A stretch of 64,000 nt of DNA from an uncultured Bacteroidales bacterium (GTDB lineage: Bacteria; Bacteroidota; Bacteroidia; Bacteroidales; Bacteroidaceae). Shown in pieces: positions 52,301 to 60,486 of this stretch. The DNA lies in assembly GCA_902799355.1 (NCBI GenBank), contig CADCAG010000027.1, positions 1-64,000 on the forward strand. The letters run 5' to 3'. Within the stretch, counting starts at the first letter, position 1. The number at the start of each line of letters is the position of its first letter. Both the position numbers and the translations under genes were made by a program. The notes below the pieces were generated by a model. It worked only from the letters and a program-made list of their open reading frames with translations, was not told where the DNA came from and ran no database searches.

Positions 52301-52654
52301 GAGCCTGCACAGAATCTGGTCAAGAAGGGCTACAAGGTGTATGCTACTGGCGGTACCGCTAAGTTCTTCAATGACAATGGAGTAGAAGCTACCGCAGTTG
52401 CTTGGCCTGACGAGGAAGGTGAGAACAATGTGATGAACATGATTGCCGACCACCAGTTCGACCTCATCATCAATGTTCCGAAGAACCACACCAAGCGTGA
52501 GCTGACCAACGGCTACCGCATCCGCCGTGGTGCTATCGACCACAACATTCCGCTGATGACCAACGTCCGTCTGGCCAAGGCCTTCATCGAAGCCTTCACC
52601 GCCATGAGTCAGGACGACATCAAGATCAAGTCTTGGCAGGAGTACAACGCATAA
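49388..52654 (+). CDS. carB: Carbamoyl-phosphate synthase large subunit
   Basis: 1088 residues from the ATG at 49388 (an ATG at 49361, five bases past the predicted transcription start, is a weaker alternative). Two ATP-grasp halves, each with its own signature (KKVLVLGSGALKIGQAGEFD and KSVIVLGSGAYRIGSSVEFD), EINARLSRSSALASKATGYP and ECNLRASRSFPFVSK, an oligomerisation domain between, and a C-terminal MGS-like allosteric domain (VYATGGTAKFFNDNGVEAT). It makes carbamoyl phosphate from bicarbonate, ATP and ammonia delivered by CarA (not in this window) for pyrimidine and arginine synthesis. Confidence 0.97.
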   Translation: MTKKLKKVLVLGSGALKIGQAGEFDYSGSQALKALREEGISSVLVNPNIATIQTSEGIADKVYFQPVTTHFVTEIIKKERPDGILLAFGGQTALNCGTELYQKGILKEYGVEVLGTSVEAIMNTEDRDLFVKKLDEIQLKTPVSHAVENMEDALKAAHEIGFPIMIRSAYALGGLGSGICPDEKAFKELAESAFTFAPQILVEESLKGWKEIEFECIRDANDHCFTVASMENFDPLGIHTGESIVVAPTCSLKDEQVKMLQEITIKCVRHLGIVGECNIQFAFNAETNDYRIIEINARLSRSSALASKATGYPLAFVAAKIALGYTLDQIGEMGTTSSAYVAPSLDYMICKIPRWDLTKFAGVSRQIGSSMKSVGEIMSIGRSFEEMIQKGLRMIGQGMHGFVGNDHTKFDNLDDALQNPTDLRIFAIAQALEDGYSVERIEELTKIDVWFLERLKHIVDLKHELQKYNKLEELPAELLLEVKQCGFSDFQIARFVLKTQGTNMEKENLKVREYRKQMGVMPSVKRIPTVASEHPELTNYLYFTYTHTPAFATPDSKPYQPAHDISYYKNEKSVIVLGSGAYRIGSSVEFDWCSVNAINTARKLGYKSIMINYNPETVSTDYDMCDRLYFDELSLERVLDVIDLESPRGVIVSVGGQIPNNLAMKLHRQGVPVLGTSPVDIDRAENRDKFSAMLDKLGIDQPAWRALTSFDDIKEFVAQVGYPVLVRPSYVLSGAAMNVCYDDEELHRFLNMATEVSKEFPVVVSQFMQETKEIEFDAVADKGEVVEYAISEHVEYAGVHSGDATMVFPAQHIYFSTIRQIKKIARKIAAELNISGPFNIQFLAKNREVKVIECNLRASRSFPFVSKILKRNFIETATKIMLDAPYSRPDSSEFDIDRIGVKASQFSFARLQNADPVLGVDMSSTGEVGCLGDDLNEAMLNALIATGYRLPKEGAKILISSGGAKGKVSLLEPAQNLVKKGYKVYATGGTAKFFNDNGVEATAVAWPDEEGENNVMNMIADHQFDLIINVPKNHTKRELTNGYRIRRGAIDHNIPLMTNVRLAKAFIEAFTAMSQDDIKIKSWQEYNA

Positions 52655-52677
52655 GCACTCCTCCACCCTATCTATAC

Positions 52678-52712
52678 AAAAAGGCATCCTCATCGTGAGG
52701 ATGCCTTTTTTC
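52678..52712. terminator. Bidirectional terminator after carB
   Basis: A 14-bp stem AAAAGGCATCCTCA / TGAGGATGCCTTTT with a TCG loop. A-run on one side and T-run on the other serve both carB and the convergent membrane-protein gene. Confidence 0.92.
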
Positions 52713-52724
52713 TGTTCATGCCGT

Positions 52725-53120
52725 TTATTTATCCTTTTCCGTCACGAAGCAGGCCACAAGGCCGTAGGTGATGGTGGGGCGTATCCATATCTCGGTGAGC
52801 ATATAGCTGGTGTACTGGTCTTGAAGTTCGAAGAAGACGATGTCGATGTTATAGAGCATCGCTATCAGGGAGTCGATGGCAAAGATGGACCAGAGGTTGC
52901 GCTTGGAGTAGCTCTTCCAGTCTTTGCGTGCATAGAAGAAGGTGAGCGTGCACAGCAATAGCACGGAGAGGGTGAAGCAGACGAGGTGGAGGGGATAGCT
53001 GGCCAAAGGTGGCGCAAAGAGAATGTCGCGCAACAGGATGGTGATGGCGACAGAGACGGTGCACCAGTAGTTGAACTGTTTGGTGGTGATGCGGTAATTG
53101 AAGAAATACATCACTATCAT
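52725..53120 (-). CDS. Small membrane protein, function unknown
   Basis: 131 residues from the ATG at 53118-53120. A TTG 14 codons upstream would lengthen the first membrane helix but overlaps the -7 promoter element, so it is less likely unless another promoter exists. Four hydrophobic segments, with FAPPLASYPLHLVCFTLSVLL in the middle and a C-terminus ending FVTEKDK. I do not recognise the family. Confidence 0.6.
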   Translation of the reverse strand: MIVMYFFNYRITTKQFNYWCTVSVAITILLRDILFAPPLASYPLHLVCFTLSVLLLCTLTFFYARKDWKSYSKRNLWSIFAIDSLIAMLYNIDIVFFELQDQYTSYMLTEIWIRPTITYGLVACFVTEKDK

Positions 53121-53159
53121 TGCCAGACAGGCTAAATAGAAAATGTTGAGGATATGTTG

Positions 53160-53167
53160 CAAAGATA
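53160..53167 (-). promoter_or_regulatory. Promoter of the small membrane-protein gene
   Basis: Minus-strand TATCTTTG followed by CAACAT. It helps decide the downstream start. Confidence 0.6.
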
Positions 53168-53230
53168 ATTACTTTTGTGCAAATCACCAAATAATTCACC
53201 CGACATCAGTCATAATTCATAATTATTTCG

Positions 53231-53238
53231 TAATTTTG
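53231..53238 (+). promoter_or_regulatory. Promoter of the patatin gene; nearly leaderless transcript
   Basis: TAATTTTG ends at 53238 and the ATG is at 53247, leaving a predicted leader of only a few bases. Two CATAATT heptamers (53211-53224) lie just upstream. Confidence 0.55.
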
Positions 53239-53246
53239 CAGTCGAA

Positions 53247-54095
53247 ATGAAGAAAGGACTGGTTTTGGAAGGTGGTGCCATGCGCGGACTATGGACGGCA
53301 GGGGTGACAGATGTGATGATGGAACATGACATCCGTCCTGACGGCCTCATCGGTGTGTCGGCGGGGGCTGCATTCGGCTGCAACTACAAGTCGCGACAGA
53401 TAGGGCGTGCCATCCGCTACAACACACGCTTTGCCAAAGACCCGCGCTACAGTGGATGGAAGTCGCTGCTGAAGAGCGGCGACTACTTCAACGCCGAGTT
53501 CGGATACCATGTGGTGCCCTACGAGTACGACATCTTCGACACAGAGACTTTCGAGAAAGACCCGCTGGAGTTTACCGTTGTCTGCACGGATGTAGAGACG
53601 GGAGCGGCGGTCTATCACCAGATGGACCACGTGGACTACGACGAGCTGGAGTGGCTGCGTGCCTCGGCATCGATGCCGCTGGCATCGAAGATTGTAGAGG
53701 TCGGCGGATGGAAACTGCTGGACGGCGGCGTGAGCGACTCCATACCCTTGGAGTACTATGAGCGACAGGGCTACAAGCGCAACGTTGTCATTCTGACACA
53801 GCCCTTAGGCTATCGCAAGAAGCACCTCGCCCTGATGCCACTGATGCGGCTGGCTCTGCGCAAGTACCCTCTCTTTCTGAAAGCGCTGGACGAGCGCCAC
53901 CTGATGTACAACTGCCAACTGGACTATGTGGCAGAGGCTGAACGCCTGGGGCGCTGTCTGGTCATCCGTCCTGATGAGGACATACCCATTGGTCACCTCA
54001 GCCACGACCCACAGCAGATGCGCTTGGTCTACGACATGGGGCGCAAGGTGGGCGAACGCTACATCGACAAAATAAAAGAATACTATGAGGATTGA
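53247..54095 (+). CDS. Patatin-like phospholipase
   Basis: 282 residues. Oxyanion motif [10 protein letters not shown], nucleophile GVSAG (Ser38), and the dyad aspartate in [11 protein letters not shown]. No signal peptide, so probably cytosolic acting on inner-leaflet lipids. This short RssA/YjjU-like class occurs widely in bacteria; true substrates are mostly unknown. It overlaps trmD by 11 bases. Confidence 0.92.
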   Translation: MKKGLVLEGGAMRGLWTAGVTDVMMEHDIRPDGLIGVSAGAAFGCNYKSRQIGRAIRYNTRFAKDPRYSGWKSLLKSGDYFNAEFGYHVVPYEYDIFDTETFEKDPLEFTVVCTDVETGAAVYHQMDHVDYDELEWLRASASMPLASKIVEVGGWKLLDGGVSDSIPLEYYERQGYKRNVVILTQPLGYRKKHLALMPLMRLALRKYPLFLKALDERHLMYNCQLDYVAEAERLGRCLVIRPDEDIPIGHLSHDPQQMRLVYDMGRKVGERYIDKIKEYYED

Positions 54096-54765
54096 TATTA
54101 TTACCGTACTGCCCGAAATGTTGGAGGGCTTCGTACACGAATCGATACTGGCACGTGCCGAGAAGAAAGGACTGGCAGAGATACGTCTGCACAACCTGCG
54201 CGACTACACGCTGGACAAGTGGCGTCGCGTAGACGACTACCCCTATGGTGGCTCAGCAGGCATGGTGATGCAGTGTGAGCCCATAGACCGCTGCATCACA
54301 GCGCTGAAGGCGGAGCGCGACTATGACGAGGTCATCTTCACCTCGCCCGACGGTGAGCGCTTCGACCAGCACATGGCCAACGAACTGAGCATGAAGGGCA
54401 ACCTAATAATTCTGGCTGGCCACTATAAAGGCATCGACCAGCGCGTCAGAGACCACCTCATCACGAAGGAGATATCCATTGGTGACTTCGTACTCACCGG
54501 AGGCGAACTGGTGGCTGCAATGATTGCCGACGCCATTGTGCGCGTGGTGCCTGGCGTGATTGGCGACGAGCAGAGTGCCCTCTCCGACTGTTTCCAGGAC
54601 GACCTGCTGGCAGCACCCATCTACACCCGTCCTGCCGACTACAAAGGATGGAAGGTGCCCGAGATACTGCTCTCTGGTAACGAGGCCAAGATTCGCAACT
54701 GGGAATTGGAGCAGGCTATGGAGCGTACGCGCCGCCTGCGTCCAGACCTGTTAGAAGAAAAATAA
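54085..54765 (+). CDS. trmD: tRNA (guanine-37-N1)-methyltransferase
   Basis: 226 residues. SPOUT knot protein with [41 protein letters not shown], and [49 protein letters not shown] closes the family pattern. It methylates G37 next to the anticodon using S-adenosylmethionine, preventing frameshifts. It is usually found with ribosomal protein L19 or rimM; here it is coupled to the patatin gene. Confidence 0.97.
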   Translation: MRIDIITVLPEMLEGFVHESILARAEKKGLAEIRLHNLRDYTLDKWRRVDDYPYGGSAGMVMQCEPIDRCITALKAERDYDEVIFTSPDGERFDQHMANELSMKGNLIILAGHYKGIDQRVRDHLITKEISIGDFVLTGGELVAAMIADAIVRVVPGVIGDEQSALSDCFQDDLLAAPIYTRPADYKGWKVPEILLSGNEAKIRNWELEQAMERTRRLRPDLLEEK

Positions 54766-54794
54766 AAAAGTGGTGATTAACTCACCACTTTTTT
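54764..54794. terminator. Bidirectional terminator after trmD
   Basis: 13-bp stem AAAAAAGTGGTGA / TCACCACTTTTTT with a five-base loop; A-run and T-run let it serve trmD and the convergent nspC. Confidence 0.9.
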
Positions 54795-54804
54795 ATTTCT
54801 CAAT

Positions 54805-54836
54805 CTCTCATTTCTTCAATTCTTCAATTTCTCAAT
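54805..54836. repeat. 8-bp tandem array after trmD
   Basis: Units CTCTCATT, TCTTCAAT, TCTTCAAT, TTCTCAAT. Same base flavour as the heptamer arrays but with an 8-bp period. It ends six bases before the nspC stop. Confidence 0.75.
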
Positions 54837-54841
54837 TTCCC

Positions 54842-56011
54842 TCAGTCCATTCTGTCACGATAGTCTTCGTAACCGTATTCGCGCAACATTTCTAACGTGC
54901 CGTCGCTATGCTGCATAGCGATGGAGGGATGGGAGATACCGTTAAACGTGTTGGTCTTAACGGTGGTGTAGTGAATCATGTCTTCGAAGACAATTTCTTC
55001 GCCTACCTGCAACTCGTGGTCGAACGCCCAGTCGCCCATCCAGTCGCCAGAGAGACAGCTGTTGCCGCCGAGGCGGTAAAGCCTCCCCCCTGCCCCCTCC
55101 AAATGGATGGGGGGTTCCTGCGAAGAGCCAACCTCGTGCTCCACGTGCTGGGCGCCACGCACCTCGGGATAATAGGGCATCTCCAGACAGTCGGGCATGT
55201 GGCAGGTGAAGCTGACGTCGAGGATGGCGGTGCGGATGCCTTTGTCCTCTACGATGTCGACCACGCTGCTGACCAGCGGACCGGTCTGCCAGGCAAAGGC
55301 ACTGCCTGGTTCGAAGAAAACCTTCAGGTGGGGATAGCGCTCATGGAAACCTTGCACGATGCGTACCAGTCGCTCGATGTCGTAGTCCTTGCGCGTCACC
55401 AGATGTCCACCGCCGAAGTTAATCCACTCTATCTGCGAAAACCACTTGCTAAACTTCTCCTCTATATGCTGCAGGGAGCGCTCAAAGACGTCGGAGCCGC
55501 TCTCACAGTGACAATGGCAATGGAAGCCACGAATGTCGCTGGGCAGCTGCTCAGGCAGCTTGTCGGCAGAAACACCAAAGCGAGTACCTGGGGCACAGGG
55601 GTTGTAGAGCAGCGTCTCTACCTCAGAATATTCAGGATTGATGCGCAAGCCCAAGGAGCACTCCCCTGCCCGCTCGTGGAAACGCTCATACTGCGACAGC
55701 GAGTTGAACGTCAGATGACTAGAGCAGCGGACTATGTCGTCGAACTCGTCGTCTTTGTAAGCAGGAGAATAGGTATGTGCCTTGGCGCCAAACTCCTCCA
55801 AGGCCAAACGGGCCTCGCTGAGCGAGCTGGCTGTAGTCGACGAGATATACTCACGGAAGATGGGGAACGTCTTCCACAAGGCAAAGGCCTTGAAGGCAAG
55901 AATCCACTGAGAATCGGTGCGACGGGCAACCTCACTGATAAGAGCGAGGTTGCGCCGCAGCAACGTTTCTTCAATGATATAGACGGGAGTCTTCAAATTG
56001 TCAACTTTCAA
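54842..56011 (-). CDS. nspC: Carboxynorspermidine decarboxylase
   Basis: 389 residues. Alanine-racemase-fold PLP enzyme: Lys in WILAFKAFALW, GLRINPEYSE, GFHCHCHCESG, WINFGGGHLVTR, FFEPGSAF, and the second-subunit motif YRLGGNSCLSGD. It makes norspermidine or spermidine from the carboxylated precursor in polyamine synthesis. Two oddities: the only start near the conserved N-terminus is TTG (56009-56011), which lies inside a heptamer array, and residues ~298-314 (GSSQEPPIHLEGAGGRL) come from a C/G-run palindromic stretch that looks inserted. It follows thrS by 17 bases. Confidence 0.92.
   Translation of the reverse strand: MKVDNLKTPVYIIEETLLRRNLALISEVARRTDSQWILAFKAFALWKTFPIFREYISSTTASSLSEARLALEEFGAKAHTYSPAYKDDEFDDIVRCSSHLTFNSLSQYERFHERAGECSLGLRINPEYSEVETLLYNPCAPGTRFGVSADKLPEQLPSDIRGFHCHCHCESGSDVFERSLQHIEEKFSKWFSQIEWINFGGGHLVTRKDYDIERLVRIVQGFHERYPHLKVFFEPGSAFAWQTGPLVSSVVDIVEDKGIRTAILDVSFTCHMPDCLEMPYYPEVRGAQHVEHEVGSSQEPPIHLEGAGGRLYRLGGNSCLSGDWMGDWAFDHELQVGEEIVFEDMIHYTTVKTNTFNGISHPSIAMQHSDGTLEMLREYGYEDYRDRMD
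55083..55121. repeat. C-run/G-run palindromic insertion within nspC
   Basis: CCTCCCCCCTGCCCCCTCC, a short spacer, then GGATGGGGGG. The arms are partly complementary and the base composition is unlike the rest of the gene. Similar C-rich palindromes occur in the element at 32801 and in the rpsA leader. Confidence 0.6.
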
Positions 56012-56028
56012 CTCTCAACTTTCAACTA
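56001..56028. repeat. 7-bp tandem array carrying the nspC start
   Basis: TCAACTT, TCAACTC, TCAACTT, TCAACTA. On the minus strand the TTG start of nspC falls within it and the thrS stop (56029-56031) abuts it. Same unit as the array at 47270. Confidence 0.93.
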
Positions 56029-57972
56029 TCAAAAGTCCTTCGTCATTTCAGCAACCTCGGCATTGATGTGGTCGATGAACTCCTGGATGGTCATCACCTT
56101 CTGCTCGCCACCGCCCTGAGGACGTACGGCTACGGTGCCATCCTGCTGTTCCTTCTCACCAACAATAACCATATAAGGAATACGCTTCAGCTCGTTGTCG
56201 CGAATCTTACGACCCAGCTTCTCGTTGCGCAGGTCGATGGTAGGACGTACGCCACCCATATCGAACTTCTTGGCAACCTCCTTGGCATAGTCGTTGTACT
56301 TCTCTGACAGCGGCAGGATAGCTACCTGGTCAGGAGTCAACCACAAGGGGAAGTGACCGCTGGTGTGCTCGATGAGTACGGCGCAGAAGCGCTCCAAAGA
56401 GCCGAAGGGTGCACGGTGAATCATGACAGGTGTCTTCTTCGTGTTGTCCTCGTCGGTATATTCCAGCTGGAAGCGCTTAGGCAGGTTGTAGTCTACCTGG
56501 ATGGTACCCAACTGCCAACGACGACCGATGGCGTCCTTGATCATGAAGTCGAGCTTAGGACCGTAGAAGGCAGCCTCGCCATATTCAACCTTAGCGGGCA
56601 GCCCCTTCTCCTCACAAGCTTCCTGGATAGCCTTCTCAGCCAGTGCCCAGTCCTCGTCAGTACCTACGTACTTCTCGTGGTCGTTGGGGTCGCGGAGAGA
56701 AATCTGTGCCTCGAACTCAAAGCCGAAAGCCTTGAGGACGATATTGATGATATCCATCACGTTCAGGAACTCTTGCTTTACCTGGTCAGGACGGCAGAAC
56801 AGGTGGGCGTCGTCCTGCGTGAACGAGCGTACACGAGTCAGTCCGTGCAACTCACCACTCTGCTCGTAACGATATACAGTACCAAACTCAGCGATACGCA
56901 GCGGCAGGTCACGGTAGGAACGGGGCTTCCAAGCGAAGATTTCGCAGTGGTGAGGACAGTTCATGGGTTTCAGCATGTACTCCTCGTCCTCCTCAGGAGT
57001 ATGGATGGGCTGGAACGAGTCCTTGCCATAGTGAGCATAGTGACCAGAGGTAACATAGAGGTTCTTAGAACCGATATGCGGAGTAATAACCTCCTGATAG
57101 CCGAAACGCTTCTGCACCTTGCGCAGGTGGTCCTGCAAGCGCAGACGCAGCTCGGTACCCTTTGGCAACCAGATGGGCAGACCCTTACCGACCTTGTCGG
57201 AGAACATGAAGAGCTCCATCTCCTTACCAATCTTACGGTGGTCGCGCTTCTTAGCCTCCTCGAGCATGACGAGATACTCGTCGAGCATCTTCTTCTTGGG
57301 GAACGAGATGCCATACAGGCGCTGCATCTGCTCACGAGTAGCGTCGCCACGCCAGAAGGCGCCAGCCACAGAGGTCAGCTTCACAGCCTTGATTTCGCCC
57401 GTATCCATCAAGTGCGGACCACGGCAGAGGTCAGTGAAGTTGCCCTGCGTATAAGTGGTGATAGAACCGTCTTCCAAGTCCTGCTCGATGTGCTCGCACT
57501 TATAGGTCTGACCAGCGGCAGCAAACTCCTTCAGGGCGTCGGCCTTGGCCACCTCCTTGCGAACCACCGGCTCCTTCTTGCCAGCCAGTTCCTTCATCTT
57601 CTCTTCAATCTTGGGGAAGTCGCTCTCCTTGATGCTCTCGCCGTTAGGCAGCAAGACGTCATAGAAGAAACCATTCTCCACAGCGGGACCAAAGCCGAAC
57701 TGGATGCCAGGATACAACTCCTGCAGAGCCTCAGCCAACAGGTGTGCCGATGTGTGCCAGAAGGTATGCTTACCCTGCTCGTCATCGAACTTATAGAGCG
57801 CAATGGTAGCGTCCTCGTTGATAGGACGGTTCAGCTCTACGGTCTCACCATTCACGCCACAGCTTACCACGCTGCGTGCCAGAGCCGGCGAGATGCTCTC
57901 GGCAATCTGAAGTCCGGTTACGCCCTGCTCATACGAGCGAACAGATCCGTCCGGAAAAGTAATGTTGATCAT
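56029..57972 (-). CDS. thrS: Threonyl-tRNA synthetase
   Basis: 647 residues. N-terminal TGS domain (~1-60), editing domain ([16 protein letters not shown] with the HxxxH site and CRGPHL), class II catalytic core (motif 2 [29 protein letters not shown]; zinc ligands in [10 protein letters not shown]; motif 3 [15 protein letters not shown]) and an anticodon-binding domain ending near [13 protein letters not shown]. It charges tRNA-Thr and hydrolyses Ser-tRNA-Thr. Own promoter at 58006-58036; the usual infC-rpmI-rplT neighbours are not here. Confidence 0.97.
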   Translation of the reverse strand: MINITFPDGSVRSYEQGVTGLQIAESISPALARSVVSCGVNGETVELNRPINEDATIALYKFDDEQGKHTFWHTSAHLLAEALQELYPGIQFGFGPAVENGFFYDVLLPNGESIKESDFPKIEEKMKELAGKKEPVVRKEVAKADALKEFAAAGQTYKCEHIEQDLEDGSITTYTQGNFTDLCRGPHLMDTGEIKAVKLTSVAGAFWRGDATREQMQRLYGISFPKKKMLDEYLVMLEEAKKRDHRKIGKEMELFMFSDKVGKGLPIWLPKGTELRLRLQDHLRKVQKRFGYQEVITPHIGSKNLYVTSGHYAHYGKDSFQPIHTPEEDEEYMLKPMNCPHHCEIFAWKPRSYRDLPLRIAEFGTVYRYEQSGELHGLTRVRSFTQDDAHLFCRPDQVKQEFLNVMDIINIVLKAFGFEFEAQISLRDPNDHEKYVGTDEDWALAEKAIQEACEEKGLPAKVEYGEAAFYGPKLDFMIKDAIGRRWQLGTIQVDYNLPKRFQLEYTDEDNTKKTPVMIHRAPFGSLERFCAVLIEHTSGHFPLWLTPDQVAILPLSEKYNDYAKEVAKKFDMGGVRPTIDLRNEKLGRKIRDNELKRIPYMVIVGEKEQQDGTVAVRPQGGGEQKVMTIQEFIDHINAEVAEMTKDF

Positions 57973-58005
57973 ATCTACAATATATGTTTAAGTTTAAATC
58001 GGCGG

Positions 58006-58036
58006 CAAAATTACAAAATAAAAGCGGGCTGACAAA
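58006..58036 (-). promoter_or_regulatory. Promoter of thrS
   Basis: Minus strand TTTG (58033-58036), 19-base spacer, TAATTTTG (58006-58013). The -33 sits in the loop of the upstream terminator hairpin. Confidence 0.75.
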
Positions 58037-58048
58037 ATTATCAGCCCA
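58015..58048 (-). terminator. Terminator of the thioredoxin-TonB gene
   Basis: On the minus strand GGGCTGA / TCAGCCC (58041-58047 with 58026-58032) around TAATTTTG, then CTTTTATTTTG. It overlaps the thrS promoter. Confidence 0.7.
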
Positions 58049-58068
58049 CTTTCTTATCTCATTATGGT

Positions 58069-58983
58069 TTATTTCAGTTTGAACGTGATCGGTAGCGAGT
58101 ATTTTACGCGCACCTTCTCGCCACGACGCAGGGCCGGTTTCCAGTCGGCCATCATGCTGACGACGCGCAGCGCCTCCTCCTTGAGCTGACCTTCGCCCTT
58201 CTCGCGCATGGCAAACTTGTCAATGTCGGAGTACTTGTCGAACTTCTTGTCAGACAGGCGGTTCTTCAGGTCGGCCTTTGCCACCTTCACGTCAGACACC
58301 TTGCCGTCGGGCTCTACATAGAAGGTTACCATCACGCGACCTTCGACGCCACAGCGCTCAGCATCAGCAGGATATTTGATGTGGGTTGACAGGAACTTCA
58401 TCAGTGCCGTGGTACCACTAGGATAATATGGTGCATGGTCCTGACCTGCCAACTCGGGGGCCACCAGCTTGTTGGCCTTCTTCAGCTCAGCCAACTTGGC
58501 CTTCAGCTTCTCGATTTCGACGGTGGCCAACAGCACACGGCCTTCGGTGTCCAACAGATACATCGTTGGAATCCACTGAATGTGGTAATCCTTCGCCATC
58601 TTCGAATCCTTCATCTTCTCCAGCTCGCTGAGCACGCGCCAAGGCATCTGCTCCTTATCCATGTATTCCTGCAACTTGTCAGCATCGGTATCAAACGAGA
58701 TGCCGATGAAGTCAACACCCTGGATATCATACTGGGCATACAACCTCTTCATCTCCGGCAGGTCCTTACGGCAGTCACCACACCAGGAGGCAAAGAAGTC
58801 GAGCACCACGCAACGACCGTGGAAGTCGTCTATCGGGTGAACCTTGTGCGTGGGGTCTACCAGGTCGGGGGCCTTTGTTCCTACAGGCAGCAGGTCTGCG
58901 GCGTACTTCTCGTCGAGGCCCTGGGCCGTCATCGTGCTGACCATAGCCATCAGCATGCCAGCCAAAACGAATAACTTTCTCAT
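58069..58983 (-). CDS. Periplasmic thioredoxin fused to a TonB C-terminal domain
   Basis: 304 residues. Signal peptide (cleavage MTA-Q). Residues ~35-170 are a TlpA/ResA-type thioredoxin with LDFFASWCGDCRKDLPEM (Cys68, Cys71) and the cis-proline in QWIPTMYLLD. Residues ~195-304 match the TonB C-terminal domain: IKYPADAERCGVEGRVMVTF, YVEPDGKVSDVKV, ADWKPALRRGEKV and a final VKYSLPITFKL strand. There is no membrane anchor apart from the signal, so it cannot act as a normal energy-coupling TonB. The fused domain may dock the thioredoxin to a partner. Full consensus promoter upstream. Confidence 0.88.
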   Translation of the reverse strand: MRKLFVLAGMLMAMVSTMTAQGLDEKYAADLLPVGTKAPDLVDPTHKVHPIDDFHGRCVVLDFFASWCGDCRKDLPEMKRLYAQYDIQGVDFIGISFDTDADKLQEYMDKEQMPWRVLSELEKMKDSKMAKDYHIQWIPTMYLLDTEGRVLLATVEIEKLKAKLAELKKANKLVAPELAGQDHAPYYPSGTTALMKFLSTHIKYPADAERCGVEGRVMVTFYVEPDGKVSDVKVAKADLKNRLSDKKFDKYSDIDKFAMREKGEGQLKEEALRVVSMMADWKPALRRGEKVRVKYSLPITFKLK

Positions 58984-59018
58984 TATCTATTCTGTTTTTT
59001 TGCTTCAATAACTGGCTG

Positions 59019-59050
59019 CAAAGATACGGATTATTATTGATATGGCCAAA
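59019..59050 (-). promoter_or_regulatory. Promoter of the thioredoxin-TonB gene
   Basis: Minus strand TTTG (59047-59050), 20-base spacer, TATCTTTG (59019-59026). Confidence 0.75.
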
Positions 59051-59090
59051 ATTTTCCGCCAATAAGCGGTGGGGTATGTAAAAAATATTG

Positions 59091-59098
59091 TACCTTTG
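59091..59098 (+). promoter_or_regulatory. Promoter of the beta-helix protein gene
   Basis: TACCTTTG followed by CACTC, 27 bases before the ATG; no clear -33. Confidence 0.55.
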
Positions 59099-59124
59099 CA
59101 CTCGTTTTTATAATCATCATCGAA

Positions 59125-60486
59125 ATGAAGAAACTAATTACATCACTACTCTTGACCGTTCTGTGCACGGCGGTCTATGCACAATTTACCACAGCAGGTA
59201 ACGGCACAACGTACAACATCCACACATTAGCAGGCATCGATGGCACTGGCATCGTCGCCTTCGAATTGGCAGAAGGCGAGCCACCAACATACCAACTGTC
59301 ACAAAGCATCACCATCGCCAATGGTGACAAATTTGTGATGGACGATGGCATCTATCTGCTGTTCGACAAGAATGTTACCCTGACTATCGAGGGTGATGCA
59401 GATTTCAACCTGGCAAACGGCTCAACGTTCGACAGTGCCCTCGACGGCGGTGAGACGCTGGGTGCCGCTCTGTGCATTGCAAGCGAGACGACAACGACCA
59501 TTAAGAACTGTTATTTTTATACTGTGGGCTTGGCACTGATGGCCGAGGGTGCTGTCAACATCAGCCATTGTGACTTTATCAATCATGACGGCTCCAGTGC
59601 TGCAGCGCTCTACTTCATTTCAGCAGGAGCAGCCAGCACCATTGAGAACTGCCACTTCGAATGGTGTGAAAAGGCAGCCATCGGTAGTGCCGCCAACGCC
59701 TCGCAACCACTGACTATCAGAAACTGCACCTTCGAAATGAACTCGGCAGCCAACAATAATGTCCCACAGATTAACATCACGGCAGCCAATCCCCTGACCA
59801 TCGAGGGTTGCGCCATTGAGGGCAATCCAGAGAACACGATGGTAGGCGGTATTGGTATCTCAAACTTCATGGGTTACGATGCTAATGTTACCATCAGCGG
59901 ATGCACCATCAAGGACAACCGCTACGGCATAGGTCTCGTCGGTCCTGCTGCCAACATCCGCATCAAGGATTGCACGCTGCTGGACAACCACTACGAGACG
60001 AATCCCATGAACGGCGGCTCAGGCATCAGTCTCTATGACCCCTACCTGCAGACAAAGGCTATCATCCGCGGCAACCATATCGAGGGCTCACTGTGGGGTG
60101 TAACCATCATCGGCTGTCAGAATGTCAACCTGGGATGCCTCAACGAGGGCGAGAACTATAATCCTGGTGGCAATGTCTTCAAGAATAATGGCAACAACGG
60201 CGAGCTCTACGACCTCTACAACAACTCTACCCTGACGGTCTATGCACAGAACAACACATGGAACGTCAGCGAACAGACGGAGGAACAGATAGAGAGCGTC
60301 ATCTTCCACAAGCACGACAACGCCTCGCTGGGCGAAGTTATCTTCATGCCCGCTGCTAACACCACAGGCATCAAAGGCATAACCGTCGACAAGAAGAACG
60401 ACAGCATCTTCGACCTGCAAGGCCGCAAGACCACAGCAACACAAAAAGGAATCTATATTGTGAATGGTAAGAAAGTGGTTCGCTAA
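59125..60486 (+). CDS. Secreted right-handed beta-helix protein with C-terminal sorting-type tail
   Basis: 453 residues. Signal peptide (cleavage VYA-Q). Residues ~100-345 are repeated short strands with the beta-helix rhythm (TIKNCYFYTVGLALM, TIENCHFEW, TIRNCTFEM, TISGCTIKDNRYGIGLV, RIKDCTLLDNHY), with an N/C ladder as in pectate-lyase-like folds. The last ~30 residues (IFDLQGRKTTATQKGIYIVN then GKKVVR) match the end of many Prevotella secreted proteins thought to be recognised by the type IX system. No catalytic residues are evident, so it may bind carbohydrate or be structural. Confidence 0.82.
   Translation: MKKLITSLLLTVLCTAVYAQFTTAGNGTTYNIHTLAGIDGTGIVAFELAEGEPPTYQLSQSITIANGDKFVMDDGIYLLFDKNVTLTIEGDADFNLANGSTFDSALDGGETLGAALCIASETTTTIKNCYFYTVGLALMAEGAVNISHCDFINHDGSSAAALYFISAGAASTIENCHFEWCEKAAIGSAANASQPLTIRNCTFEMNSAANNNVPQINITAANPLTIEGCAIEGNPENTMVGGIGISNFMGYDANVTISGCTIKDNRYGIGLVGPAANIRIKDCTLLDNHYETNPMNGGSGISLYDPYLQTKAIIRGNHIEGSLWGVTIIGCQNVNLGCLNEGENYNPGGNVFKNNGNNGELYDLYNNSTLTVYAQNNTWNVSEQTEEQIESVIFHKHDNASLGEVIFMPAANTTGIKGITVDKKNDSIFDLQGRKTTATQKGIYIVNGKKVVR

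Noticed and set aside
54908-56119. 403-codon frame antisense to nspC
   Set aside because: nspC has full family motifs; the opposite frame runs across the nspC-thrS junction and has no recognisable domain.
56353-58032. Very long open frame antisense to thrS
   Set aside because: It mirrors the biased codons of a clear housekeeping gene, shows no motif, and has no promoter; long antisense frames are common over GC-biased genes.
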